From positions 1 through 44,823 of the forward strand of contig CAIKZJ010000438.1 in assembly GCA_903831845.1 (NCBI GenBank): a stretch of DNA of 44,823 bases. Direction: 5' to 3'. The DNA comes from an uncultured Ignavibacteriota bacterium. Lineage in GTDB: Bacteria; Bacteroidota; Ignavibacteria; Tepidaquicellales; Tepidaquicellaceae. Shown here piece by piece: positions 1 through 10,111 of the stretch; the first letter of the stretch is position 1; every line of letters begins with the position of its first letter. A program made the translations under genes and the position numbers. The notes below the pieces were generated by a model. The model was given only the letters and a program-made list of their open reading frames with translations. It made no database searches and had not been told where the DNA came from.

Positions 1-3
1 AAG

Positions 4-36
4 ACACTCTTTCCCTACACGACGCTCTTCCGATCT
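4..36 (+). other. Illumina TruSeq adapter remnant (ACACTCTTTCCCTACACGACGCTCTTCCGATCT), assembly contamination
   Basis: Exact 33-nt match to the well-known adapter sequence at the contig edge. Confidence 0.97.
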
Positions 37-587
37 CAGAGGCCTTTAGCCCAGTATTTAAGGCCGTTATAGTCATAGTACAGGCGCAGTTTTTTAATTT
101 TACTGCGCTGGCAGTATTTGACGGTCTCGATAACGGCTTTTATTTCGCCGGCTATCTGATGGGAATTTTTAATATTCGAAGTATCGACGATACCGGAAAG
201 TTCTTCGATTATCTTTCCGTCTTTTCTGATTATTGAAGCCCAGGAAGTAATGTTGCTGAAGTACGAACCGTCGACATCTGCTTCAAATCCTTTGTCAGTG
301 TAGACGGAATCTTTCACCGATTTTTTCTTTTTCGATTCCCAGAGAAGCGAAATATCGTGGGCGTCCTTTTCGTCCTTTATTTCTTTAAGAGTGATTTTAA
401 ACGTATCTTTAGAAGGGCTGTAATACACCACCACATTTCCTTTTTCCTCCACTGAAACCTTTACAGAATATTCGCGGAAAGAATCTTCCAGAATTGAGGC
501 CCTGTAACCTTTCTTAAGGAGCTTCTCCATAAGGATAAGCGCTCCCTGTTCAAGTTTTTCGTAATTGTCTGTAGGATGTTTCTGCAT
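36..587 (-). CDS. RNase H-like domain protein, truncated at the 3' end by the contig edge/adapter
   Basis: RNase HI-like core EADVDGSYFSN...HQIAGEIKAVI...LRLYYDYNGLKYWAKGL; the last base of the stop codon comes from the adapter. Confidence 0.7.
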   Translation of the reverse strand: MQKHPTDNYEKLEQGALILMEKLLKKGYRASILEDSFREYSVKVSVEEKGNVVVYYSPSKDTFKITLKEIKDEKDAHDISLLWESKKKKSVKDSVYTDKGFEADVDGSYFSNITSWASIIRKDGKIIEELSGIVDTSNIKNSHQIAGEIKAVIETVKYCQRSKIKKLRLYYDYNGLKYWAKGL

Positions 588-642
588 CGGACAAATATAT
601 GAATACTAGATTTCCCTCAAAAGACCAAACCGGCAGCCGTAA

Positions 643-1659
643 TCAGTAACTGGATTCATCGAGTCTTACCTTTCCCTTATAGACTTTATGAATTATGACA
701 GTATACGCAACAACAAACGGCATTCCTATCAGGGCGACGATTAGCATAATCATAAGAGTTTTCTGAGACGAGGCCGCGTTATAGATCGTCAGGCTGTATT
801 CCGGCGAAGGATCAGACGGAACGATGTTCGGGAATATACCGACAGCAAAAAGAAGCATCAGAAGAACTATGCTTGACGAGGAGGACAGAAAAGCCCTGAA
901 CTCACTGCCTTTATGAATTTCCCTGGGGATATTCGCTATAGCGAGCATGTTGAGAACGGCTATGAGAAACAGCGCAGGGTAATCCTTGAAGTGAGCCGCC
1001 ATTGACGGATAATAAATAAGCGTAGACATAGTCGTTGTCACGAAACATATGACAAAGAAAATTATCGCATTGTTCACCCACGAACGAATTTTAATCTGAA
1101 GCTCCCCCTCGGTTTTGAGAACGAGGTAAATGGAACCGTGCATCATGAAAAGCGCTACAGTGGTAATGCCTACGAGGAGTGAATACGGGTTAAGAAGGGT
1201 TAAGAAGTTTCCGGTAAATTCCTTCGACTGATTCAGGGGAATACCCGTAATAATATTTCCTAGCGCGACGCCCATGAGCAGGGCAATGACAACGCTCGAT
1301 ACGCTGAAAGCAACATCCCAGGCAGAGCGCCAGCGTGGATTCTCCTGTTTGCTCCTGAACTCAATCGCGACTGCGCGGAATATCAGAACGAACAACAGGA
1401 GCATGAAGGCTGTATAGAATCCGGAAAATACGGTGGCATATACGTCGGGAAAAGCAGCGAACAAGGCGCCGCCGGCTGTAACAAGCCATACTTCATTTCC
1501 GTCCCAGACCGGTCCTATGGAATTGAGCGTTATTCTCCGCTCCGTATCGGTTTTTGTCAGGAGATGCAGTGCGCCCACTCCCAGATCAAACCCGTCGAGC
1601 ACGGCGTACCCGGCAAGAAGAACGCCAACCAGTCCAAACCATACAATATTCAGTTCCAT
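643..1659 (-). CDS. cydB: cytochrome bd ubiquinol oxidase subunit II
   Basis: N-terminus ...GYAVLDGFDLGVGALH...; GPVWDGNEVWLVTAGGALFAAFP; follows cydA with TAATG overlap. Confidence 0.95.
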   Translation of the reverse strand: MELNIVWFGLVGVLLAGYAVLDGFDLGVGALHLLTKTDTERRITLNSIGPVWDGNEVWLVTAGGALFAAFPDVYATVFSGFYTAFMLLLFVLIFRAVAIEFRSKQENPRWRSAWDVAFSVSSVVIALLMGVALGNIITGIPLNQSKEFTGNFLTLLNPYSLLVGITTVALFMMHGSIYLVLKTEGELQIKIRSWVNNAIIFFVICFVTTTMSTLIYYPSMAAHFKDYPALFLIAVLNMLAIANIPREIHKGSEFRAFLSSSSSIVLLMLLFAVGIFPNIVPSDPSPEYSLTIYNAASSQKTLMIMLIVALIGMPFVVAYTVIIHKVYKGKVRLDESSY

Positions 1660-3038
1660 TATCCCTGTTTGTTTTTTTCAAAAATAAGTTTTTGTTCCGC
1701 ATACACGGAATCGCCGTCATCTGTATATTCCGGTCCGTGTTTTATTTTTCTGTCCAGAAGATACAGGAAAAGCACGAACAGCAAAGCATAAATCAGTGTA
1801 AACAAAATGAGTGAAAACAGTACCTCGCCTGAAGAAACGGTTTTGGAATACGCATCTTTGGTTCTTAGAAGATTATAAACAATCCACGGCTGCCTGCCGA
1901 CTTCAGCGGAAATCCATCCAAGCTGATTCGCGGCCTGCGGTAGAAGCACGGAAACAACGAGCAGTTTCAAAATCAATCCCGATTTAAACAACCGTTCTTT
2001 TCTCAGAAGCAGGAGTGAAAGCAGGCTGATGCCTATCAGCGCAAATCCGATTGCCACCATCAGGTGGTATGATTGAAAGACGATATTAACCGGCGGTCTG
2101 TCTTCGGGTTTAAACTCATTGAGTCCTGTTACGGGTTTTTGAGAATCGCCGTAAATCAGGTAACTTAGCATACCGGGAACGGCAATGCCGAAATTTACTT
2201 TCTGCTCATTTTCATTCACCCAGCCGAACAGATAGAGCGGAGCAGGTCCTGTTTCGAAATGGCCTTCAAACGCAGCAAGTTTAGCCGGCTGGTTTACGCT
2301 GATGCCTGACGCGCTGTGATGGCCTGTGAACAGCTGGAACAGGGACGCAAAGACCGCAAGAGCAATTGCTATCTTCATCGATTTCTTTCCGAAATCAACG
2401 TGTTTGTTTTTTAATATATAGAATGCAGACACGCTGATAACAAGAAAAGCGCCCGCGAGCCAGGCTCCGGAAAGGGTATGCAGCAGTCTGTCGACAGAAG
2501 AAGGATTAAACACCATAGCCCAGAAATCCGTAATCTCCGCGCGGAAAACACCGCCGTTATTCTGCAGGTGATAACCTGCCGGAGTCTGCTGCCAGGAGTT
2601 GGCGACGACAATCCAGACGGCGCTTAGCATCGATCCGAAAGAAACCATTATCGTGGAAAAGAAATGCAATTTCGGTGAAACCTTATTCCAACCGAACACC
2701 AGTATTGCCAGGAAACCCGATTCGAGGAAGAAAGCGAAAACTCCTTCGGCGGCAAGCGCGCTGCCGAACACATCTCCGACGAATCTGGAATAGACCGCCC
2801 AGTTTGTTCCGAATTCAAACTCCATCACAATTCCGGTTGCCACGCCCATAGCGAATATCAGCGCAAAGACCTTAATCCAGAACCGCGTGATGTTTTCATA
2901 TATTTTCTGTTTTGTTTTCAGGTACATACCTTCCATAACAACGAGAAGAACTCCCAGACCGATGCTTAAAGGAGGGTATATATAGTGAAACGCGATTGTG
3001 AAAGCAAATTGAATTCTTGACAACAGTTCAGTATCCAT
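1659..3038 (-). CDS. cydA: cytochrome bd ubiquinol oxidase subunit I
   Basis: [35 protein letters not shown] motif. Confidence 0.96.
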   Translation of the reverse strand: MDTELLSRIQFAFTIAFHYIYPPLSIGLGVLLVVMEGMYLKTKQKIYENITRFWIKVFALIFAMGVATGIVMEFEFGTNWAVYSRFVGDVFGSALAAEGVFAFFLESGFLAILVFGWNKVSPKLHFFSTIMVSFGSMLSAVWIVVANSWQQTPAGYHLQNNGGVFRAEITDFWAMVFNPSSVDRLLHTLSGAWLAGAFLVISVSAFYILKNKHVDFGKKSMKIAIALAVFASLFQLFTGHHSASGISVNQPAKLAAFEGHFETGPAPLYLFGWVNENEQKVNFGIAVPGMLSYLIYGDSQKPVTGLNEFKPEDRPPVNIVFQSYHLMVAIGFALIGISLLSLLLLRKERLFKSGLILKLLVVSVLLPQAANQLGWISAEVGRQPWIVYNLLRTKDAYSKTVSSGEVLFSLILFTLIYALLFVLFLYLLDRKIKHGPEYTDDGDSVYAEQKLIFEKNKQG

Positions 3039-3249
3039 AGTAAGAAAATTCGTTCTTAAACCAAATTAAAAATATGGGATACGCATTAACAAAAACAGGC
3101 AATTTGTAAAATGCGGTGATAATTACGTTTAAAACGCGGCGGTTTTCGGTTATTTTTTCAAAATTATTACTTTATTATAAAATCTATTTTTCTTAAAATT
3201 ATAAATTAGTTTCAAGCGTAAAAACTTTTATTAATCAAATCAAAGGTTT

Positions 3250-3663
3250 ATGAAGCTTGTAATTTCCACAATCGTCTCCGCCATTGTTTTATTGTTGCTT
3301 GCTTTTGTTTTCTACACACTTGTATTTTCAACCGGACATATGTCGAGTTTTGTTCATATAATGCGCGGTCCCCAGGATCCCAAATTATGGGCAAACATAG
3401 TCGGTTCGTTACTGCAGGGATTCTTCCTAAGCTTCGTGTACAAGTATTACTATAAGGGCATTTCGCCGTTCAAGGAAGGGTTTATGTTTGGACTGCTGAT
3501 GGGACTGCTTTTGTCGGTTCCATACATGTTCTTCATGTGGGCGAACTATCTCGTCAGGTATTACGGCGTAATACTCGACGGAGCGGGCATGGGATTCAGG
3601 ATACTTGTTACCTGCATAATAATCGGGCTGATATTCGGGAAGAAAGAAGTAAAGCAGGCATAG
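3250..3663 (+). CDS. small integral membrane protein, unknown function
   Basis: Complete ORF with AAAGG upstream of ATG; several hydrophobic helices. Confidence 0.7.
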   Translation: MKLVISTIVSAIVLLLLAFVFYTLVFSTGHMSSFVHIMRGPQDPKLWANIVGSLLQGFFLSFVYKYYYKGISPFKEGFMFGLLMGLLLSVPYMFFMWANYLVRYYGVILDGAGMGFRILVTCIIIGLIFGKKEVKQA

Positions 3664-3706
3664 AGAATTTCGGAAACCGGAATTTACATTCTGCCTGAAT
3701 AATATT

Positions 3707-5674
3707 TTATTTCCCGGGCAGAGGCAGCAATTTATGCACTGCCATATATGAATACGTCTGCAGTATGGAATAGACGTATGTTTTCATAGAATCGGCAAGA
3801 GCGCGGTTATCGTTAATATAATTCGAAACGTCTTTATTCCTGTATTTGTAAAGGGATTCGGGGCCGTTGCTTCTTATAAGCAGGAAGAAGTCATTGTTAA
3901 TGCAGCCTATCTTCGTATCGGCGGAGAAGAAACCGAAAGGCCTGTCTTCTTTCACGAGGTCGATACCGAAAGTGTTGTTCGTATACGGCAGCGACATAAA
4001 TCCCATCAGCGTTGGGAACAAATCAATCTGCAGACCTATCTTCTCATAAGCGGCAGGTTTAATCAAAGCCGGCGAATAGAATATCATAGGCACGTGATGG
4101 TAAGAAAGAGATATTTCATAAGTCGGGTCGAAGTTCTGGCCGTGGTCCCCAATAATGACAAAAACCGTATTGCCGAACCACTTTGTTTTTCCTGCGCGGC
4201 TGAAGAACGACTTAAATTCATAATCTGTATACTGAAAGAGCTTATCGTAATCGTTTTCCGCAGTCGGCGTAAAACCCGCGTCTTTCGGAGGTGTCAGCGC
4301 TTCGTGAGTCGAAACTGTCAGAAAAACCGACAGGAAGGGTTTTCCTTTCGAAGAAAGCGTATCCATTTTTTTCAGACCGTAGTCGAAGAGAACCCCGTCG
4401 TGAACGCCCCATTCCATAGTCTCTCCCTTTTCGGGATAATTTTCATAACTTACAATCTCGTCGAACTCGTTGTTAGAGAAGAAACCGTTCATGTTATCGA
4501 AATTCCTGTCGCCCGTACAGAAGAATGTGCATGTATATCCGTTATCGTGCAGGACATTCGAGACGCCCGAATGTTTCTGGCCGGCAGTAAGCGGCGACAC
4601 CATAGCTTTATTTTTCAGAACTGAAGGAAGCCCGTACAATGCCGAATAGAGTCCGTTATGAGTATGCATTCCGTCAGTATAAACATTATCGAACGTAGCG
4701 GAGACTTTCATAAGGCTATCGAGGAACGGCATAGTATTAAATTCGTATCCGTATCTTTTAAGCCTGTAAGCGCTGAGGCTTTCCACCAGGAAAATCACCA
4801 CGTTCGGTTTAGTGGTCGGATTATCGAATTTCACGTCCCTTGCTATCGGCGACTCATATTTCGGGTTCACGTTGAGGTTTTTCTGGACGTTCTTAACAGC
4901 CTCTTCGTCGCTGAGGTAAGCGACTTTTTTATCTTTAAAACTTGAAAAGAAGCTGTAGACCGGATTAAGTCCGAGCTGGTTTGAAAAAGAGAAATTCGAG
5001 AAAAATGAATTTGCTACTCCAAGAGGCATGATATCTTTTCTGAACTCTCCGCGCGCGCCGAGAAAAAGCAGAAACCCCGCAATAACGGTATAGATGATTT
5101 TCCTGTATACGGGTTCGATACGAGCCGTATTTCTGAAAATATTTTTGCCGGCTATTTTTTTAAGAAGAAAAACGTAAAGTACCGACACAACAAGGAACAG
5201 GCCAATGAAAGGATAATACGTCAGAGTGGAGAACCTTGATTTTATCATAAGGCCAATATCTTCAGTCCAGCTCAAAATTCCGTTTGTCAGGCGCGAGTTG
5301 AAATACTCGAAATACGGTATATCGGCGGAATGAAGAGCGATTGCCGACACATAGAAAGCCGCAGCCAGGACAAAAGCGGTATAATAAAAGAATCTTTTTG
5401 CAGAAGGTATGAAATAGCCCAGAGTCAGGAACAGGAACGGAAGCAGCAGCGCGTAAGAATTAACGGCGGCGTCATAAAGGCTGCCGCGGTTGAAGAGGGC
5501 GTAAAGAATCACGGAAGGACTGATTCCTTCCGTCTGCCCTTTATTAAGAAACAACAGAAGGAGACGGAAAATCATGAACAGCGCCATGCCGGACATGAAA
5601 GAATAGAACAGGAACCTTACATGTGAAGGAAAGAATTCCTTTTTATCGTGATTGTTATCGTTTTTTATCTTCAA
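3707..5674 (-). CDS. LTA synthase/sulfatase-family membrane phosphoglycerol transferase-like protein
   Basis: N-terminal TM helices followed by sulfatase-fold motifs VVIFLVESLSAYRLKRYG and VFVIIGDHGQNF. Confidence 0.85.
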   Translation of the reverse strand: MKIKNDNNHDKKEFFPSHVRFLFYSFMSGMALFMIFRLLLLFLNKGQTEGISPSVILYALFNRGSLYDAAVNSYALLLPFLFLTLGYFIPSAKRFFYYTAFVLAAAFYVSAIALHSADIPYFEYFNSRLTNGILSWTEDIGLMIKSRFSTLTYYPFIGLFLVVSVLYVFLLKKIAGKNIFRNTARIEPVYRKIIYTVIAGFLLFLGARGEFRKDIMPLGVANSFFSNFSFSNQLGLNPVYSFFSSFKDKKVAYLSDEEAVKNVQKNLNVNPKYESPIARDVKFDNPTTKPNVVIFLVESLSAYRLKRYGYEFNTMPFLDSLMKVSATFDNVYTDGMHTHNGLYSALYGLPSVLKNKAMVSPLTAGQKHSGVSNVLHDNGYTCTFFCTGDRNFDNMNGFFSNNEFDEIVSYENYPEKGETMEWGVHDGVLFDYGLKKMDTLSSKGKPFLSVFLTVSTHEALTPPKDAGFTPTAENDYDKLFQYTDYEFKSFFSRAGKTKWFGNTVFVIIGDHGQNFDPTYEISLSYHHVPMIFYSPALIKPAAYEKIGLQIDLFPTLMGFMSLPYTNNTFGIDLVKEDRPFGFFSADTKIGCINNDFFLLIRSNGPESLYKYRNKDVSNYINDNRALADSMKTYVYSILQTYSYMAVHKLLPLPGK

Positions 5675-5781
5675 TATACAGGCGCAAATATTTTACAAAA
5701 ATACAACATAAAAATAAATTTTTAAGTCAAAATTAAGTATAACATTCGTTTTCCGAAACAGTTATCTTTCATAAAAAAAAC

Positions 5782-6243
5782 ATGAAGAGATTTTTCAGGC
5801 TTATCGGCGCGGTAATATTATGCGAACTGGCGGGAATCACCGGTTCGCTGTTCACTATAAAAAGCATACCGACCTGGTACGCCGCGCTCAACAAGCCGGC
5901 GTTCAATCCTCCGAACTACCTGTTCGGACCCGTCTGGACAGCTTTATATATCATGATGGGCATTTCGCTTTTTCTGATATGGGAAAGCGATAAGGATAAT
6001 AAGAAGGCGCAGGTTTTATTTTATATACAACTCGTTCTGAATGCAGCCTGGACGCTGATATTTTTCGGCCTGCGTTCACCGTTCTGGGGATTTATAGAAA
6101 TAATCGCGCTTTGGATAATGATAATAGTCTGCATTATTGAATTCAGGAAAATATCTAAAGCTGCGGCGTACCTGCTTGTGCCGTACCTGTTATGGGTAAG
6201 TTTCGCATCCGTGCTGACTTTCTCCATATGGAAAATGAATTAG
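5782..6243 (+). CDS. tspO: TspO/MBR family protein
   Basis: ~150 aa, Trp-rich 5-TM protein: KPAFNPPNYLFGPVWTALYIMMGISLFLIW, LNAAWTLIFFGLRSPFWGF. Confidence 0.92.
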   Translation: MKRFFRLIGAVILCELAGITGSLFTIKSIPTWYAALNKPAFNPPNYLFGPVWTALYIMMGISLFLIWESDKDNKKAQVLFYIQLVLNAAWTLIFFGLRSPFWGFIEIIALWIMIIVCIIEFRKISKAAAYLLVPYLLWVSFASVLTFSIWKMN

Positions 6244-6245
6244 AA

Positions 6246-7301
6246 TTACTTCACAAGCAGCATTTGCTTAGTCTGTCTGAAATCCCCTGCCTGCAGGGTA
6301 TAGAAATATACTCCGGATGAAAGACGCGAAGCGTCGAATGAGACGGAGTAGGCACCGGGTTTCAGGAATTCATTCACAAGGACAGACACTTCCCTGCCTG
6401 TCAGGTCATACACTTTAAGTTTCACGTCCGAAGCATTCCTCACGTCAAAATTAATTTTCGTTGACGGGTTGAACGGATTCGGATAATTCTGATAAAGTTT
6501 AAACGCTTCGGGTATTTCGTTCGAGATATTGCTTATTCCGACGTTAGGAGTAGTAAGCTCGTAAATGTTGCCGGGAATATTGAAAGAAAGCGGAACACCG
6601 ATAGTATTAAGGTTTGCAGTAACCGAAGGAACCACTTCTTTTATCATCCAGACGTCCGTGGCAAACCAAGAAGTATCGGGCCTTTCGACAATCGGATATT
6701 CGAAAATCAGCACCCGCAGATAAATGCCGAACGTCACGACGAATTTCTTCGCTGTATAGGTGCCGTTAACGGTGGTAACCGACTGGTCATTCAGGCGTTT
6801 CGCTTTCACCTTTGCCCTTATGGGTACGGACAGCGTATCATACGTAAGGATTGTATCCTTTGATACTATAGTATATTCCGAATTAACCGCCTGGGCGAAA
6901 CGGAAGATGCTGTACCAGTTTTCGAGCGAGCGGAAAAATTCCATTATTCCCGGAAGCGGAATGGAATCCGGAAGCATTGATACGGAAAGATATTTCCATC
7001 CGTTTGTCGTCTGAAAATTATAGTAGTTTGTATCGTTATACGGCGTATTCTGGTTAATCGTCAGAAGGTTGTCTTTTATTCTCACCACGTTCGCGAGCAG
7101 GCCTTTATAAGTTGAGACCACCGCAAAAGTATCGACGCGGTAACGCGCCAGATTCTGCTGCGGGTTGTTGTTCGAATCGAGCGGAGTATTCTTGTAATAC
7201 CATTTGTAACCCGTGTTAGCCGGGAAATAAGTAGAGGCATTCTGGGCATAAGTCAGCGAAGCGAATGCTATAAACAAAAATATTAGAATTGTGTTTTTCA
7301 T
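6246..7301 (-). CDS. secreted protein with T9SS type A sorting domain
   Basis: Signal peptide MKNTILIFLFIAFASLTYAQ; CTD LYQNYPNPFNPSTKINFDV...GVYFYTLQAGDFRQTKQMLLVK. Confidence 0.85.
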   Translation of the reverse strand: MKNTILIFLFIAFASLTYAQNASTYFPANTGYKWYYKNTPLDSNNNPQQNLARYRVDTFAVVSTYKGLLANVVRIKDNLLTINQNTPYNDTNYYNFQTTNGWKYLSVSMLPDSIPLPGIMEFFRSLENWYSIFRFAQAVNSEYTIVSKDTILTYDTLSVPIRAKVKAKRLNDQSVTTVNGTYTAKKFVVTFGIYLRVLIFEYPIVERPDTSWFATDVWMIKEVVPSVTANLNTIGVPLSFNIPGNIYELTTPNVGISNISNEIPEAFKLYQNYPNPFNPSTKINFDVRNASDVKLKVYDLTGREVSVLVNEFLKPGAYSVSFDASRLSSGVYFYTLQAGDFRQTKQMLLVK

Positions 7302-7390
7302 ACCCTGATTAATTACAATAAATATTGTGCTTACGCAGGTTTAAATCAAGACAAATTATATCAATTAGTAATTAAAAGCGGGAGCAATGA

Positions 7391-7460
7391 ACATTTAACG
7401 ATTAACATTTAGCAGTTTGAATCATTAATTACTAATTATTAATTACCAATTATTAATTAT
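7391..7460. repeat. 7-bp periodic array, ten heptads (ACATTTA ACGATTA ACATTTA GCAGTTT GAATCAT TAATTAC TAATTAT TAATTAC CAATTAT TAATTAT)
   Basis: Heptad register read directly from the sequence; 13-bp inverted match 7363-7375 / 7425-7437. Confidence 0.75.
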
Positions 7461-7492
7461 TTCTGCTATATTTTAGAATAATTAAGCAGACT

Positions 7493-8581
7493 ATGAATAC
7501 TCTTCTATCTTCAGGAGGAGCAAAGGGGAGAAATTTACTTCACTACGACAAAATCATTACAGGTATAACAATTCTTATATTTGTATTCTTATCGGGTTGC
7601 GACGTGCCCGTTAATCCGACACAGCCCGAGGATCCGGGCGGAGGAGGCGGAGGCGGAAGTACGGACACTCTGAAGACCTTTTCGTGGCTGTATACGAACA
7701 ATTCGGGTGCTTCGTGGTATATTTACAGTCTGGATTACATGGAGTATATAAAATCAGTCATTTCGTTTAATTCCAATCCTTACGTTTCAATTCTCGCGGC
7801 GGGCGAAAGAGGTAAAATAATTCATTCCGTCGACGGCGGCGCATCGTGGACTGTCGATTCTGTGACAGCCGGAGGCCGCACAATCAATTACATGTGCGGT
7901 ACAGGCGTTGACCTGAACGGACTGGCAGTCGGCGATAACGGGGCGATATTAAGGACTGTGGACGACGGCAACAGCTGGCAGCCTGTGACCTCACCCGTGA
8001 CTGAAAACCTATTGTCGGTTTACGTAGAACCTTTTTCAGGATACGGATTCGCGACAGGCGGCAACGGAATCGTGTTACAGAGCATCGACAGGGGTTATTC
8101 CTGGAGTCTTTTCTTTTCGAATCCGGGAAGTTCCGTAACATACAGAAACGTTTCCTTCGCCACTTCGTTGTACGGAAACATTATAGGGGATTCCGGTTCG
8201 GTCAACAGGGGCTTCATACTTTTAACTCTTGACGGCGGGCTGACATGGGGTTCCGCTTCATATCCCCCGCTTGAGAACTACATGCTTTACGGAATCAGTT
8301 TTCTGGATTCTCTGACGGGAATAGCAGTTGGTTCGGGCGGAATGATACTTAAGACAATCGACGCCGGTCAGACGTGGAGCCAGAGAACGGCAGCGATAAC
8401 GGATAATCTCTTCTCTGTAAAATGCGCGAGCGAAGTATTTCTTGCATGCGGTAACAAGGTAGTCATAAGCTCGTTCGATTTCGGGGAAACCTGGACAGTG
8501 AACAGGATTGACAGCGCGAAAGGAAACCTTTATTCAATATACAGATTAGACAACGGAAATTATTTCACCGGCGGAGATTGA
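7493..8581 (+). CDS. lipoprotein with Ycf48/BNR-like propeller repeats
   Basis: Lipobox FLSGC; Gly-rich linker; repeated G(x)..TxDxGxxW (Asp-box-like) motifs; no CTD. Confidence 0.75.
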   Translation: MNTLLSSGGAKGRNLLHYDKIITGITILIFVFLSGCDVPVNPTQPEDPGGGGGGGSTDTLKTFSWLYTNNSGASWYIYSLDYMEYIKSVISFNSNPYVSILAAGERGKIIHSVDGGASWTVDSVTAGGRTINYMCGTGVDLNGLAVGDNGAILRTVDDGNSWQPVTSPVTENLLSVYVEPFSGYGFATGGNGIVLQSIDRGYSWSLFFSNPGSSVTYRNVSFATSLYGNIIGDSGSVNRGFILLTLDGGLTWGSASYPPLENYMLYGISFLDSLTGIAVGSGGMILKTIDAGQTWSQRTAAITDNLFSVKCASEVFLACGNKVVISSFDFGETWTVNRIDSAKGNLYSIYRLDNGNYFTGGD

Positions 8582-8648
8582 TTTGCAATTATAATTATAT
8601 ATTCTTACAGTTTGAAATTGATTAAATTATGAAAATCAGAATATATAA

Positions 8649-9794
8649 TTGAATCCGACCAGGGCAGAAATAGACTTAAAGAAACTCGAGCATAACTTTA
8701 ATTCAATAAGGGATTACCTTAAGAGGGAGAAGCCCGGAAAGAAGATAAAGATATGCGGAGTCGTCAAGGCAAACGCATACGGGCACGGCATTCAGGAAAT
8801 CAGCGAAAAGCTGATAGGGCTCGGCGCCGATTATCTGGGCGTGGCGAACTACGACGAGGCAATTAAACTAAGAAGCGTCATTCCGGACGCGAACATACTG
8901 GTCTTCGGAACACTCATACATTCAAAGCTCAAACCAGCCGCTTACGTAAAGAGACTTCTCAAGTACAATCTCATCGCGACAGTAGCATCGCTCGACACGG
9001 CGAAGTTTCTCGATTATTACAGCGGAAAACTCGGAAGGAAGTTCAAGGTACATATAAAAATCGACACGGGGCTTAAGAGGATAGGATTCGACGTGAAGCG
9101 TGCTTACAAGAACGTCGAGCAGATATTCGGTTATAAAAATCTTGATATAGAAGGCATTTACACTCACTTCGCCACATCGGAAAGCGCCGACAAGACGTTC
9201 GCGAAACACCAGCTGAACAAGTTTTACGACCTGATTCAGTCGCTGAAGAAAGGCGGAATGCGGTTTCCCATCGTTCACAGCGCGAACAGCGGGGCGATAA
9301 TAAACCTGAAAGATTCGTACTTCGATATGGTGCGGCCGGGCCTGCTTCTTTACGGATATTATCCATCGGAGAACCTGAAGCATAAGATTGACCTGAAACC
9401 AATTATGAACCTGAAGTCGAAAGTTACGTTCATAAAAAGAGTCGAAGCCAACACCAGCATATCATACGGAAGGAAGTACTTCACGGACAAGAGGAGTTTC
9501 ATAGGCTCTATTCCGGTAGGATACGGCGACGGATACTGGCGGGCTCTGTCGAACATAGGCAAGGTTGTTATAGGGAACAAGTATTATCCTATCGCGGGAA
9601 CGATAACGATGGACTGGCTGATGGTATATCTGGGGGTGAAGAGCAGCGTAAGGATAGGAGACGACGTGCTTTTGATGGGAGCGCAGAACGGAGAATATAT
9701 GGGAGCGGACAGGCTTGCAAAGATACTTAAGACGATACCGTACGAAGTCCTCTGCGCCGTGGCGGACAGAGTTCAGCGTATTTACTTCAATTAG
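8649..9794 (+). CDS. alr: alanine racemase (TTG start)
   Basis: PLP-Lys motif CGVVKANAYGHG; HIKIDTGLKRIGF; SYGRKYFTDKRSFIGSIPVGYGDGYWRALSNIG; GTITMDWLMV. Confidence 0.95.
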   Translation: MNPTRAEIDLKKLEHNFNSIRDYLKREKPGKKIKICGVVKANAYGHGIQEISEKLIGLGADYLGVANYDEAIKLRSVIPDANILVFGTLIHSKLKPAAYVKRLLKYNLIATVASLDTAKFLDYYSGKLGRKFKVHIKIDTGLKRIGFDVKRAYKNVEQIFGYKNLDIEGIYTHFATSESADKTFAKHQLNKFYDLIQSLKKGGMRFPIVHSANSGAIINLKDSYFDMVRPGLLLYGYYPSENLKHKIDLKPIMNLKSKVTFIKRVEANTSISYGRKYFTDKRSFIGSIPVGYGDGYWRALSNIGKVVIGNKYYPIAGTITMDWLMVYLGVKSSVRIGDDVLLMGAQNGEYMGADRLAKILKTIPYEVLCAVADRVQRIYFN

Positions 9795-9825
9795 CATTTA
9801 ACAGTTAGCATTAAGCAATCAGAGC
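9791..9825. repeat. heptad array TTAGCAT TTAACAG TTAGCAT TAAGCAA TCAGAGC overlapping the alr stop codon
   Basis: 7-bp periodicity; closely resembles 15507-15541. Confidence 0.75.
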
Positions 9826-10111
9826 CATTTTCTGATTTAAAACCCAGTCCCAGAAGACAAAGGGCAGCTTTTCAATAAGAAAAGCAAACTTTATCACTGT
9901 CTTTTTAAAAAATCAAAATAACTGCATTTATCATATTGCGTTTTGGATTATTTGTTAGTTGGAATTTAGGTACATTATAAATTGTTATAAAAACATAGTA
10001 AAACATTCGTTTTTTATAAGGATTAACAATAATCCGTTATAAAACACAGTTACAAATTTAATATCTGCCGGGGAAATATCTTTATTCCGCTGAGCGGAAG
10101 AAAGAAGAAAA

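Noticed and set aside
1433-1814. Overlapping plus-strand ORFs within cydB/cydA
   Set aside because: Antisense to strongly supported cydAB; no motifs or translation signals.
4094-4624. 176-aa plus-strand ORF antisense to the sulfatase-like gene
   Set aside because: Overlaps a well-supported gene; Arg/Val-rich shadow translation.
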